Made by a program: the position numbers and the translations under genes. 64,000 bases of DNA from Ignavibacteria bacterium UBA2360. GTDB taxonomy: Bacteria; Bacteroidota; Ignavibacteria; Tepidaquicellales; OLB5. The notes beneath the pieces were generated by a model. That model did not search any database and had not been told where the DNA came from. It saw nothing but the letters and a program-made list of their open reading frames with translations. Position 1 is the stretch's first letter; every line of letters starts with the position of its first letter. The stretch spans positions 682,654 through 746,653 of the forward strand of contig DDTQ01000012.1 of NCBI GenBank assembly GCA_002344125.1, written 5' to 3'. Shown here piece by piece: positions 8,478 through 17,341 of the stretch.

Positions 8478-10556
8478 TTACTTCACCAATACCATTCTCT
8501 TTGAATCACTAAACTCACCGCTCACCAGTTTATAAAAATATACACCGCTTGGCAGATTTGAAGCGTCAAAATCAACTTCGTAAGTTCCCGGCGCTAACTC
8601 TCCATTTACAAGTCTGGCAACTTCTTTTCCTAATAGATCGAAAATTATCAAATTGATTTTTGCCTTTTCACTTCTGCCTTTTGCTTTCACGTTAAATTTA
8701 ATTTTCGTAATAGGGTTGAATGGATTTGGATAGTTTTGACTCAGCGAAAAATCCTCAGGAATTTCACTTCCTATCTGCTGAATACCGAACACATCCCAAT
8801 TCTCGTAATAATACAACCCGCCCTTAATATTTCCCACAAACAGGTCCGGGTCAGTATCTCCGTTTATATCCACAATTGCAGGTACGGAATTCTGAAAAGC
8901 GTTAATGCCAGCGTAGTTGGATGTAACAAATGTAAATACAGGTGATGCAACGCTTCCTGTATTGCGGTAAAATGCTATCTGTCCCAGTCGGTTACCAACC
9001 AACAGATCAAGATCGCCATCACCATCCAGGTCGCCCAGTGAAGGCGCGGCATCATTGCCAACATTTACACCTGCGTAATTATTTGAAATTAACTGAAAAT
9101 TAAACACACTTGCCGAACCGTTATTTCTGTAATACGTTAACTTCCCGCCGGAATTCCCGGCGATGATATCAAGATCGCCGTCATTATCAAGATCGGCAAG
9201 GCAGGGAGCGCTTGCCTGTGATAAATTCATTGTATCAAGCTGGGAAGCTGTGTATGTAAACAGCGGGTCGCTTAACGTGCCGGTGTTTCTGAAATACCTT
9301 AAGCGGGCAAGTGAATAGTAGCCGAGTACAAGATCTTTTTTGCCGTCTCCGTTCAGATCACCTATTGAAACTGAATAATTAAAATTACTTATGCTAAGGG
9401 GCAGACTATCAGTAACAAGTGTAAATGCCGGGGCAGTTGCCGTCCCCGTATTCCTGTAAAATCCAACGGAGTTGCCGCAGCCAATGAAAAGATCTTTATC
9501 CCCGTCATTATCTATATCGCCAAATGCGGGATAGCTGTATGCGCCAATATCTGCCGAAAGAATAACATTATCGGTTATTTTTGTAAAAGTGGGATTGTTA
9601 AGCGGGCCGTTATTCCTGAAATGAACGAAGTTGTCAATTGATTTTGAACCGATAAGCACACCAATAAAAAGATCATTCCTGCCATCGTTATCAATATCGT
9701 ATATCCCCGGCATATTGAATCCGCCGCTGAAATAATAATTTGGCGGGGGAGAGTTTGTATCAATTGTGGTGAACTGAAAGTTCTGAGCAGTGCCCGTATT
9801 TTTGATATAGTAAATACTCAGCCCGAAGAGATCGCCCCAGAACAGATCACGGTCGTTATCGCCGTCTATATCTGCGAACATTATCGAGCTCGCCCCGTGC
9901 CTTGGATCGTCGGCTCCGCCGACGATCAGTATATTGGCAAACCTAGATGTTATAAATTTAAAGTTAAAGTTCTGCGCGTTCCCTATGTTTTGAAAGTATG
10001 TTATCTCGCCCGTTGAGCTTCCTGTTAAAAAATCCAGGTCGCCATCAGCGTCAATATCAACAATTGTCGGCACACTGGCTGATTCACTGCTCATATATTC
10101 GTTTATATCGGTTCTAATTCCGTACAGCTGCAAACTGAAAGCGGGATTTGTTGTTGTTCCTATGTTCTTATAATAGCGCACGCGCTGTGAATCACCCCCG
10201 CAGAAAAGATCAATATCACCGTCCCCGTCCATATCCGCGAACTTGAACCAGTTCCTGACATTCAGGTTCTGGTAGCGCGTAGTATTAAGCCTGAATAAGG
10301 GTACATTCGCGTTCCCTTCATTCCTGTAAAAGTTCAGCGTAGTGTCCCTGTCGTAAATAAACAGATCCAGATCACTATCACCATCTATATCTATGAATTG
10401 ATACCGCGGGATCTCGATCCCGCCGTTAAACGGATTGACAGAGTTGACGCCATTTATTATGAAATCCATTCCGTCAAATCGCTGGTGCAGATTCTGCGAA
10501 ACCAACGTTCCGGAAACAATCAATAACAACAGAATTATTCTATTCATATTCGGCAA
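8478..10556 (-). CDS. secreted FG-GAP/VCBS repeat protein with T9SS sorting domain
   Basis: This 692-residue protein begins with a signal peptide (MNRIILLLLIVSGTLVSQN, best start at the Met at residue 4). It continues with about ten FG-GAP/VCBS-like repeats carrying DIDGDGDLDLF calcium-binding-type motifs, predicted to form a beta-propeller. The last 90 residues are a type IX secretion sorting domain: SLSQNYPNPFNP, then GVYFYKLVSG and a KRMVLVK end. It is probably exported and fixed to the cell surface, perhaps for adhesion or polysaccharide binding, but no ligand can be named. It is monocistronic. Confidence 0.9.
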   Translation of the reverse strand: MPNMNRIILLLLIVSGTLVSQNLHQRFDGMDFIINGVNSVNPFNGGIEIPRYQFIDIDGDSDLDLFIYDRDTTLNFYRNEGNANVPLFRLNTTRYQNLNVRNWFKFADMDGDGDIDLFCGGDSQRVRYYKNIGTTTNPAFSLQLYGIRTDINEYMSSESASVPTIVDIDADGDLDFLTGSSTGEITYFQNIGNAQNFNFKFITSRFANILIVGGADDPRHGASSIMFADIDGDNDRDLFWGDLFGLSIYYIKNTGTAQNFQFTTIDTNSPPPNYYFSGGFNMPGIYDIDNDGRNDLFIGVLIGSKSIDNFVHFRNNGPLNNPTFTKITDNVILSADIGAYSYPAFGDIDNDGDKDLFIGCGNSVGFYRNTGTATAPAFTLVTDSLPLSISNFNYSVSIGDLNGDGKKDLVLGYYSLARLRYFRNTGTLSDPLFTYTASQLDTMNLSQASAPCLADLDNDGDLDIIAGNSGGKLTYYRNNGSASVFNFQLISNNYAGVNVGNDAAPSLGDLDGDGDLDLLVGNRLGQIAFYRNTGSVASPVFTFVTSNYAGINAFQNSVPAIVDINGDTDPDLFVGNIKGGLYYYENWDVFGIQQIGSEIPEDFSLSQNYPNPFNPITKIKFNVKAKGRSEKAKINLIIFDLLGKEVARLVNGELAPGTYEVDFDASNLPSGVYFYKLVSGEFSDSKRMVLVK

Positions 10557-10651
10557 AATTATGGCAATTTTTTTATTGTAACAATCTATATAAAACTATC
10601 TCAATACTTAATGCAATTTAATGATATTAAATGCTTTAACAGAGTTTGTTA

Positions 10652-10680
10652 AATAAAAAATCCCGCCTTCACTGCGGGAT
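10652..10680 (-). terminator. Rho-independent terminator of the DUF6600-like gene
   Basis: Arms ATCCCGC (10660-10666) and GCGGGAT (10674-10680), separated by 7 nt, precede a T run when read on the minus strand. It sits 10 bp beyond the stop codon. Confidence 0.8.
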
Positions 10681-10689
10681 CATTTTAGT

Positions 10690-11715
10690 CTATCTGTTCC
10701 TGTTTGGCGGGGGAGTGTTCCGCGGCTTCTTTTTCCTGATATTCTTCCTGATCTTTTCACTCTTTCTGAATTTGTCAGGTTTCCCTTTCTGAAATTTCTC
10801 ACCCTTTGAACGGTCAAATGTTTCCCTCGGGACTGTAATATCATTTTCGCCAATCAGTGTGTTTTTGTTTCCTTTTGAAAAACGCAGTTTCTTTCTGCCG
10901 AATTTTTTACCGGTCTTTTCCTCGATCCGGTTCACATCGGGTCCGCCTGTTATTATCCTGTCATCTTCAACTTTAATATCAGTGATATTTGCGGAGCTTT
11001 TTATAAGAGCTGAATTTTCACTCGCGTTCTTTACACCCCCGGGAGTAATATCTCCCGTAAAAGTGACTGCGTCCACAAAAACCCAGTCAGCTTCTTTGTT
11101 TGTGTACCTGTAATTGTTGTCTGTAATTCCCGTCTCACTTTTCCATTTTGCTTTTGGCGTAAGCGGTACCCAGCCGATGAAGTTATCATCACCCGTCACT
11201 TTCCATCTCACCCAGGCCGGTGCCCAGGTATATCCCGGCAGCCAAACCCAGCCGTATTTGGGTGAATTCCACCAGCGGCCGTAGTTGTAAGTTGAGTTGC
11301 CCCAGCTGTCGCTTGATGTCCACAGCCATCCGTGGTCTGTATATTCCCACTTACCGCGTGAATACGGCTTCCAGTCCTCTGAAACATTGGGTCTCCAGAT
11401 AAACAAATAGCTTTCATCATCATAATATGAAGCCGAAAATCTTCCTTCACCTTCGCCATCGCTTAAGTCTTCATCTATATCTTCCTTTGTAATTTGGATC
11501 CATTCACCCATTGGAGAAAGTATATCGTAAAAGGACTGGAAGGAGACTGTATTCATATACAAATTCTCCTCGCTATCGGGCGCCTCATTAAGAGTTACAT
11601 CTATATTCCTGATCTTCTCTAGCAAACTATCCTGATCCTGCGGGTATGAAACGACAGGGATCAATATCAGTAAAAAAATGATCGAAAATCTGATGTGATT
11701 TATAGTATTTTTCAA
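10690..11715 (-). CDS. DUF6600-like secreted protein
   Basis: This 341-residue protein has a signal peptide (about residues 1-25, ending near SYPQD). The middle is rich in Trp, Gly and Tyr, with repeated units such as GKWEYTDHGWLW, YGRWWNSPKYGWVWLPG and APAWVRWKVTGDDNFIGWVPL. That pattern is typical of DUF6600 proteins of unknown function. The last 70 residues are strongly basic (KGEKFQKGKPDKFRKSEK and onward), so this tail could bind nucleic acid or an acidic polymer. No enzyme motif is visible. It is flanked by the DUF58 gene upstream and the FG-GAP gene downstream, and ends at its own terminator. Confidence 0.7.
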   Translation of the reverse strand: MKNTINHIRFSIIFLLILIPVVSYPQDQDSLLEKIRNIDVTLNEAPDSEENLYMNTVSFQSFYDILSPMGEWIQITKEDIDEDLSDGEGEGRFSASYYDDESYLFIWRPNVSEDWKPYSRGKWEYTDHGWLWTSSDSWGNSTYNYGRWWNSPKYGWVWLPGYTWAPAWVRWKVTGDDNFIGWVPLTPKAKWKSETGITDNNYRYTNKEADWVFVDAVTFTGDITPGGVKNASENSALIKSSANITDIKVEDDRIITGGPDVNRIEEKTGKKFGRKKLRFSKGNKNTLIGENDITVPRETFDRSKGEKFQKGKPDKFRKSEKIRKNIRKKKPRNTPPPNRNR

Positions 11716-11853
11716 TTCAGTTTACTTAATTTTGCGGATTTATGCGCATTTCTGTATGTTAGACAATTTCTTAACTGAAAAGTTTAATCAAATATAATCA
11801 AAATTTCAGGTTAAATTCATTATTAATTAGGGTATTCAGAGCATGAGCAAAGA

Positions 11854-12828
11854 TCAGAAAAGACGCTTGCGCTTGTTCAGATAACCAAGCAAAGCCTGGT
11901 CAAATGGAGTTTCCGTGGAAAGCAGTACATAATCTATATTGTTCGATAGACATGCATTTCTGTAATTATCTATGAATTCTTTTACGGCATCTTGATATGA
12001 ATTCATTACAGAGATTGGCTGTGAAAGCATTTCTTTGCTGGTTTCCATATCCTTGAATATTGTGGGTGAATCGATCGCGAAGTTCATCTCCGCGGGATCA
12101 AGTACCTGGAACATAATAACCTCGTTCCGTTTGTACCTGAAATGTTTTAACGCGTTGATGACAGCTGTTTGGTCATCAAAAAGATCGCTGAAAATTATCA
12201 CAAGACCCCTGCGTTTTATTCTCTCAGCCACCAGGTTCAGCGCGGATGCGGTATTCGTCTTTCCCGAGGGTTCTATTGATGCAAGTTTGTTTAAAATGAG
12301 CTTCAGGTTCTGGCTTGTTGCTTTTGGGGGAATGAATGTCTTCACGGATTCATCATAAACTACAAGCCCGGCTGCGTCTTTCTGAAAATTCATAAGCACA
12401 GCAAGCGATGCCGCGATGTATGTGGAGTATTCAAGCTTTGAAATGCTGCTCTTAATTGCGGATTGTACCTGCTCTTTTTTACGGAATAGTTTTTTTAATG
12501 GCGAAACTGAATTCAGCTCACTCTCAGATGAACGGAATTGCATTGAACGGCTTGAATCTACTATTATATAGGATTTTAAATTAGTTTCTTCTTCGAATTG
12601 TTTGATGTAATAGCGGTCGGTTCTGCCAAGGACTTTCCAGTCAAGATACTTAAGGTCATCGCCCGGCATGTATTGGCGGTGTTCTGCGAATTCAACGCTG
12701 AAGCCGTGGTAAGGTGATTTATGCAAACCGGCTATAAATCCTTCTACAACAAACTTAGCTTTAAGCTCAATATTTGCCAGCTTTGATATTACTGAAGGCT
12801 GGAGAAATTTTTTATAGTCGGTTTGCAA
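11854..12828 (-). CDS. DUF58 domain protein
   Basis: This 324-residue protein carries the DUF58 signature GFSVEFAEHRQYMPGDDLKYLDWKVLGRTDRYYIKQFEEE, followed by a vWA-like fold with VDSSRSM, a partial MIDAS-type DxSxS motif. DUF58 proteins usually work with MoxR-type AAA ATPases and vWA proteins in envelope or stress functions. No moxR gene is visible here. The annotated start is a TTG at 12828. No good upstream alternative exists because AT-rich non-coding DNA precedes it. No signal peptide or transmembrane helix is obvious, so it is probably cytoplasmic. Confidence 0.85.
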   Translation of the reverse strand: MQTDYKKFLQPSVISKLANIELKAKFVVEGFIAGLHKSPYHGFSVEFAEHRQYMPGDDLKYLDWKVLGRTDRYYIKQFEEETNLKSYIIVDSSRSMQFRSSESELNSVSPLKKLFRKKEQVQSAIKSSISKLEYSTYIAASLAVLMNFQKDAAGLVVYDESVKTFIPPKATSQNLKLILNKLASIEPSGKTNTASALNLVAERIKRRGLVIIFSDLFDDQTAVINALKHFRYKRNEVIMFQVLDPAEMNFAIDSPTIFKDMETSKEMLSQPISVMNSYQDAVKEFIDNYRNACLSNNIDYVLLSTETPFDQALLGYLNKRKRLF

Positions 12829-12906
12829 TATTTTTCCGAAGTTAAATGATAACAGTTAATATACTAACTTCGATTAACTTTAATTTGTTTCTTTATTTAA
12901 AAGAAC

Positions 12907-13596
12907 TTATTTCTTCTTGGTATCTGAATCTGTTGCATTAGGATCAATGGTTTTGTTGGGAGCTTCTTTTTTTGATTCATCCTTTTTTACATCATCCTTC
13001 TTAGGCTCTTCTTTTTTAGGCTCTTCCTTCGGTGTTTCGGTTTTTACTGAATCCTTCTGTGTATTCTTGATTATATCTTCAATAGAACGGTTCTCGTCAA
13101 GCATCTGAAGCATCATTCTCGCGGATTCACTCATCTTCTCATTCGGATCCTCATCCTTGGGATACTTATCCAGGAATTTCTGGTAACTTACCTTAGCTTT
13201 TTCTTTATCCTTCAGCATTTCATCATAAATGAATGCTACCATGAACATACCGTATTTGCCTTCCTTGGAAGCAGGATGTTTTGCTGTCAGTTCTTCGTAA
13301 TGTTTTATCGCGTTGGGGTAATCCTTTAAATTATCTACGTAAATTTTTGCGATACTGCTGTAAACCTCCGGTGCTTTCTGTGAGGTTGGATATTCAGTTA
13401 AAAACTTCTTGTAAAGTTCTATTGCTTCGCCATAAGCTTTTTTTGCTTCTTCGGGTTTGTTTTCCGAATCCAGCTTTTTTGCTTCTTCAAGCTTTGTTTT
13501 TGCCGCAAGAAGTATTGAATCTTCTGATTCCTTTGAGCACGCTGTTAAAAGCAGGGCAGGAATTAAGATAAGTAACAGGATCTTTAGTTTTTGCAT
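12907..13596 (-). CDS. TPR lipoprotein, BamD/YbgF-like
   Basis: The 229-residue product starts with a lipoprotein signal peptide, lipobox LLTAC near residue 20. Tetratricopeptide-like helices follow (about 30-160), with the YGEAIELYKKFLTEYPTSQKAPEVYSSIAKIY type of repeat seen in YbgF/CpoB and BamD. The last 60 residues are a low-complexity Lys/Glu/Pro tail (KEEPKKEEPKKDDVKKDE) that is probably disordered. The protein is likely anchored in the outer or inner membrane facing the periplasm and could act in envelope assembly. It is shorter than BamD and lacks a clear outer-membrane partner here, so the role is open. Confidence 0.8.
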   Translation of the reverse strand: MQKLKILLLILIPALLLTACSKESEDSILLAAKTKLEEAKKLDSENKPEEAKKAYGEAIELYKKFLTEYPTSQKAPEVYSSIAKIYVDNLKDYPNAIKHYEELTAKHPASKEGKYGMFMVAFIYDEMLKDKEKAKVSYQKFLDKYPKDEDPNEKMSESARMMLQMLDENRSIEDIIKNTQKDSVKTETPKEEPKKEEPKKDDVKKDESKKEAPNKTIDPNATDSDTKKK

Positions 13597-13836
13597 AGTT
13601 TTTAACGGGTTTGTTTGATTAGTTCTTAAATATTAATGCAAAATTATCTAAATTCAGCAAAACTATCAATGAACGGCTTTTTCCTATATTTCGTGTTTGA
13701 AACAAGCCCTTTCATCCTGAATTTGCTTGACTTGTCTTTAAGCTTTCGGGGACTGCCTGTGGTATTCCGGTTGTTGTAGAGACCCTATTCTATTTTGTAA
13801 TAATATGATCTTGTAGAGTGTTCGTAAATAACATTT

Positions 13837-14216
13837 TTGATTAGCCACGACCTTTAGGTCGTGGATTTAATGCATATAAAAAAAGCGAGGCTTTAGCCCC
13901 GGCTTAAAAATATCTCAGAGTTCAAGCCCATACGCTGTTTGATCTCGCCCCCGGTCATAAGACTGCGGTTATTGATTGTAAGTTTGTAGAATGAATTATC
14001 TCGTCTCAACTGTTCAGAAGTTGTCAGCTGCTAATATGTCATGTGTAATATTATTGGTTGGTTGTTTTGATTAGCCACGACCTTTAGGTCGTGGATTTAA
14101 TGCATATAAAAAAAGCGGGGCTTTAGCCCCGGCTTAAAAAAGCAATTCAGGGCTAAAGCCCAAGCGCTATTTTAACTCAAATCCCGATCAAAAGACTGCG
14201 GTTATTGGAATTAAAA
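13837..14216. repeat. two direct copies of a repeat with a 230-bp period
   Basis: A segment beginning with TTGATTAGCC and containing the palindrome CCACGACCTTTAGGTCGTGG occurs at 13845-13864 and 14075-14094. It continues with an AGCGRGGCTTTAGCCCCGGC hairpin. A later part of the unit, GACTGCGGTTATTG, recurs at 13961 and 14194. The palindrome alone occurs again at 30234-30253. No gene is seen between 13597 and 14236. Confidence 0.85.
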
Positions 14217-14236
14217 GCTTTAAGCACTAATTCGTT

Positions 14237-15556
14237 CTAGCTATTACCAAGCCCCAAACGGATTATATTCTCGCCGTACTTATCCTTTAGCAGATCGATT
14301 TGTTTAAAAGGGATTAAATGATCGCGATTGAATAGATCAAGGTTGTAGGCTGATACTTTGAACAGGTCATATACAAAAATGCCAAACGTACGGATCTTAT
14401 GCAGCGGATCCGGCTGCGGCAGCCGCCTGTAAATTTCCATTGCGTTATGATACAATTCCTTTTCGCTGTTGGTCGCGTGGCAAAGCCTTACCTTATCACC
14501 GCGGTAACCCAGATCATCGTATCTGAGCGATAGCCCGATGTGGTCCGCTATCAGATCCTTCGCGCGCATTCTCCGGCAAACATACTCTGTCATTCTCTTT
14601 ATCTCAGCCTCAGCTTTGTGAGCTTCATATATCGCGTCTGAGAGTGTATGGTTATGGCTGAATGATTTTTCAACCCGCTCACCGCTTGCGGCATTTATGC
14701 CGCTGGTATCTTCACCGCGCGCAATTTTGCGCAGAATTACGCCGTTGATTCCAAACTCCTTGTGTATTACATGCAGATCCGAATTGGCCAGCTCGCCAAT
14801 TGTTCGGATACCAAGTGAATGCATTCTGATCTCGTTTCTGTGACCCACGCCCCACATCTTTTTTACCAGCAGGTTGTGGATAACATCTATATTCTCTTCC
14901 CGCACAATGAATAAGCCATCAGGCTTATTCATTTTTGTTGCCATCTTGGCGTAGGATTTATTGAACGAAAGCCCTATCGATACTGTCAGATTCTCTATTC
15001 TTCTTATCAGCGTTTTCAGCATCCATGCGAATTTTGCGGCTTCGAAATAATCTTTGACAACCGGAGTAATATCAAGAAAACACTCATCTATACTGTATTG
15101 CTCAACGCAGTCTTCCGGCAGAAGCTCCAGCATGTGCTCAATTATGTTCCGCGTTATCGCTTCGTATTTTGTGCCGTATGAAGGCAAAGATATAAGCTCC
15201 GGACATAACCGCTTTGCGTCAACCACAGACATCCCGATTTCAACTCCCTTTGCCCTGGCTTCGTAACTCGCTGTCATTATTATTCCCCGGTTGCCCTCGC
15301 CGCCGCCTACTGAGATCGGCTTGCCTTTCAGCTTCGGGTTATCACGCTGCTCTACCTGGGCGAAGAATGCGTCCAGGTCCAGATGGATAAAAAATCTGTT
15401 CCGGTTTATATCAATTTTGTGATTAAGATCTTTGTGGTGCGGAAAGCAATACGATGCCATCATCCGCACGCGTTTAAACACGTGCGATGAACGCGATGCG
15501 TCCCTTGGAATAAAGAACGAAGAACTTAATTTACCGTTATTTTTTGATGTATGCAT
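14237..15556 (-). CDS. dinB: Y-family DNA polymerase (DinB-like)
   Basis: This 439-residue protein is a translesion DNA polymerase of the Y family. The palm carries DLDAFFAQVEQ (Asp60, Asp62, steric-gate region Phe64-Phe65) and SIDECFLDIT (Asp158, Glu159). The thumb with its helix-hairpin-helix and the little-finger domain run to about residue 420. Roughly 55 residues precede the first palm strand, longer than in E. coli DinB, so the true start may be an internal Met at 32 or 33. lexA lies upstream on the same strand, which fits SOS control, although repeat-rich DNA separates the two genes. Confidence 0.9.
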   Translation of the reverse strand: MHTSKNNGKLSSSFFIPRDASRSSHVFKRVRMMASYCFPHHKDLNHKIDINRNRFFIHLDLDAFFAQVEQRDNPKLKGKPISVGGGEGNRGIIMTASYEARAKGVEIGMSVVDAKRLCPELISLPSYGTKYEAITRNIIEHMLELLPEDCVEQYSIDECFLDITPVVKDYFEAAKFAWMLKTLIRRIENLTVSIGLSFNKSYAKMATKMNKPDGLFIVREENIDVIHNLLVKKMWGVGHRNEIRMHSLGIRTIGELANSDLHVIHKEFGINGVILRKIARGEDTSGINAASGERVEKSFSHNHTLSDAIYEAHKAEAEIKRMTEYVCRRMRAKDLIADHIGLSLRYDDLGYRGDKVRLCHATNSEKELYHNAMEIYRRLPQPDPLHKIRTFGIFVYDLFKVSAYNLDLFNRDHLIPFKQIDLLKDKYGENIIRLGLGNS

Positions 15557-15700
15557 TATTTGATCCTGAATGATGCGCCTGCCTTATAGTGCGAAGCACG
15601 GGAAGGAAGGGTCCCATTCGGTTTGCTAAAATTGCTGCTTTCTATTAGATAATTGTGTCTTTGTGCAAGCCATATGGGGTCACTTAAAAACCTCACCCCA

Positions 15701-15917
15701 AAAAACGCACCGGGGTGCGTTTTTGAGAAGCAGAAATCTTTGCGGGTATTTGTCATTCCCGCGCAAGCGGGAATCCAGAGTACTAATTTTAAGAGAGCAC
15801 CAATGTGTGAAAGGAGATAATCACTGTAAAGCAACTACTATACTAAGGGGAATATCTTATTTTTCAATTGTCTGCTCTCTTCACCCGTTTCAAAACGCAC
15901 CCGGCGGGCGCGTTTTG
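15701..15917. repeat. two GC-rich hairpins between lexA and dinB
   Basis: At 15701-15724 there is a perfect hairpin with 11-bp arms (AAAAACGCACC and GGTGCGTTTTT) around GG. A degenerate relative at 15891-15917 has arms CAAAACGC and GCGTTTTG. Similar TTTGCGGG text follows both. The ATTCCCGC palindrome at 15755-15774 lies between them. A short reading frame on either strand here is a repeat by-product. Confidence 0.8.
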
Positions 15918-16072
15918 GCAGATAGAATTCTTTGCGGGAGAGTTTTTTATCTGTGCTTGGGTGAAAAAATCTGTTTATGTAATCTCTATCAGCCTTACGG
16001 GCTCTCGATTGCTTTGCTCCTCTCTCTCTTGACTGCCAATGCAGTTTTTAGGAGAGGGCTTGGGGGGTGAGG

Positions 16073-16693
16073 TCATGAAACCGTAAAATCCCTCGTCAAT
16101 CCAACAACAATACCAAGTATCACAAATGGTCTGTGAATAGGATCATACTTATTATTTGCCGGTTGTAAATAAGGCTTCCCGCCCCCGGCCTTGAACACTT
16201 TCACGGTCACTTCATCATCAAGCAGCGCAACAACAATTTCACCATCGTTTGCCGTATTCTGTTTCCTCACTATCAGCTTATCGCGCTCAACAATTTTTTT
16301 ATCGGTCATACTATCGCCGCGTACAGTAACGGCAAACAGCTCGCCGGTGGAGCGTTTCGGCTTATCAACTGTTATATATCCCTCTATATTATCATCTGCA
16401 AATATTGGCTCGCCGGCAGCTACGCTGCCGTACAACGGAATGGTTATCATCGCAGCACTGCCATGTATTATCTCCGCATCCGGGGCGGATTTTATCCGCA
16501 AACCCCGCGCTATTCCTTCGGAACGCTCAACCGCGTCCTTTTTCACCAGCGCGCTGATAGTCTGCTGAATAGCATTTACATTCACACCAAAATGCTCCGC
16601 GATCTCCTTATAGGTGGGGGAGTATGAATGTTCCTTCGTAAAACGACTTATATAATCCGCAACCTTCTGCTGATTCTTTGTGAGTTTTTTCAT
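16073..16693 (-). CDS. lexA: LexA SOS repressor/autopeptidase
   Basis: The protein has a winged helix-turn-helix (about 1-65, MKKLTKNQQKVADYISRF) and an S24 peptidase domain. The self-cleavage bond is Ala93-Gly94 in SVAAGEP. The catalytic dyad is Ser128 (RGDSM) and Lys165 (VTVKVF). I chose the Met at 16693, giving 206 residues, because the standard LexA N-terminus begins there. The frame stays open upstream to an ATG at 16807, but those 38 residues are encoded by repeat DNA, including an ATTCCCGCGAAAGCGGGAAT palindrome. An SOS-box-like operator lies at 16818-16850, so LexA should repress itself, and probably the divergent gene and dinB. Confidence 0.93.
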   Translation of the reverse strand: MKKLTKNQQKVADYISRFTKEHSYSPTYKEIAEHFGVNVNAIQQTISALVKKDAVERSEGIARGLRIKSAPDAEIIHGSAAMITIPLYGSVAAGEPIFADDNIEGYITVDKPKRSTGELFAVTVRGDSMTDKKIVERDKLIVRKQNTANDGEIVVALLDDEVTVKVFKAGGGKPYLQPANNKYDPIHRPFVILGIVVGLTRDFTVS

Positions 16694-16702
16694 TTTAGTC
16701 CC

Positions 16703-16722
16703 TATTCCCGCGAAAGCGGGAA
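16703..16722. repeat. ATTCCCGC palindrome in the lexA leader (dispersed family)
   Basis: ATTCCCGCGAAAGCGGGAAT is one of at least six related palindromes. Others lie at 15755-15774, 17256-17275, 59120-59139, 59931-59950 and 60032-60051. They are REP-like, 20 bp, and fold into a stem of about 8 bp. Confidence 0.85.
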
Positions 16723-16817
16723 TCTTGATTTTGAATGACCTTTGCGAGGAGCGAAGCGATGTGCCCGCCTTTGGCTGGGACGAAGCAATCTTATTGTCAA
16801 ATGTCATTTTTTTGAAT

Positions 16818-16850
16818 ACTGTATATATTTACACTGTATAAATATACAGT
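16818..16850. promoter_or_regulatory. SOS box: LexA operator, main site plus adjacent half-site
   Basis: ACTGTATAAATATACAGT (16833-16850) has perfect 8-bp arms and matches the proteobacterial SOS-box form CTGT-N8-ACAG. A second weaker site, ACTGTATATATTTACA, begins at 16818. The pair lies between lexA and the divergent small gene at 16979. Its form is that of E. coli rather than the Bacillus-type GAAC-N4-GTTC box. Confidence 0.8.
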
Positions 16851-16978
16851 ATTTTTTGAGTGAAGTCAAGCAATAAATATTAGAATTTTTTATAGTGGAT
16901 TTACAAGCTAATTTGGAAAAGATTTTGGATGCTTCAATCCTTTAAAATTTGAGCTTTGAAATTTGACATTATTCAGCT

Positions 16979-17245
16979 ATGGCCTACACACAAGTACAGG
17001 TTTTCGAACCCATCGAAGTTATTTCGCACTTCCATAATTCCAAAGTGGATATATTAAAATTCAGGTGGAATAACCGAACCTACAAGGTTACCAAAATAGC
17101 CAATATCTGGCGCCTGCCTGATAACGAGGAAGGCTTTAAATCTCACTTTACGGTTATCTGCGAAGAGGCTGGTATATTATGCGAACTGGCATTCTACCAC
17201 AAATGCCTGAAGTGGGAAATTATCCAGTATGATTCTCTGGTGTGA
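16979..17245 (+). CDS. small DUF6504-like protein, divergent from lexA
   Basis: This 88-residue cytoplasmic protein has the pattern EPIEV...FRWNNRTYKVTKIANIWRL...CELAFYHKCLKWEI, which resembles DUF6504 proteins that in other bacteria sit beside Y-family polymerase or SOS genes. The assignment is by pattern memory, not by search. It is transcribed away from lexA, and the SOS box lies about 130 bp upstream, so it is a good candidate for a damage-inducible gene. No signal peptide, metal site or known catalytic motif is visible. Confidence 0.6.
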   Translation: MAYTQVQVFEPIEVISHFHNSKVDILKFRWNNRTYKVTKIANIWRLPDNEEGFKSHFTVICEEAGILCELAFYHKCLKWEIIQYDSLV

Positions 17246-17255
17246 AGACGAAGTC

Positions 17256-17275
17256 ATACCCGCGCAGGCGGGTAT
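17256..17275. repeat. ATACCCGC palindrome (ATTCCCGC family)
   Basis: ATACCCGCGCAGGCGGGTAT lies just after the small DUF6504-like gene. Confidence 0.8.
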
Positions 17276-17341
17276 CCAGAGGATTATTTATCGAAAAGAC
17301 CGGGAATGTATTAAAAGCAAAAAGCTGCAATGACAAGCTGA

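Noticed and set aside
15556..15834. 92-residue reading frame upstream of dinB, and the plus-strand frame over it
   Set aside because: Both are made of REP-like palindrome text (IPACAGMT type) and overlap hairpins; no independent support.
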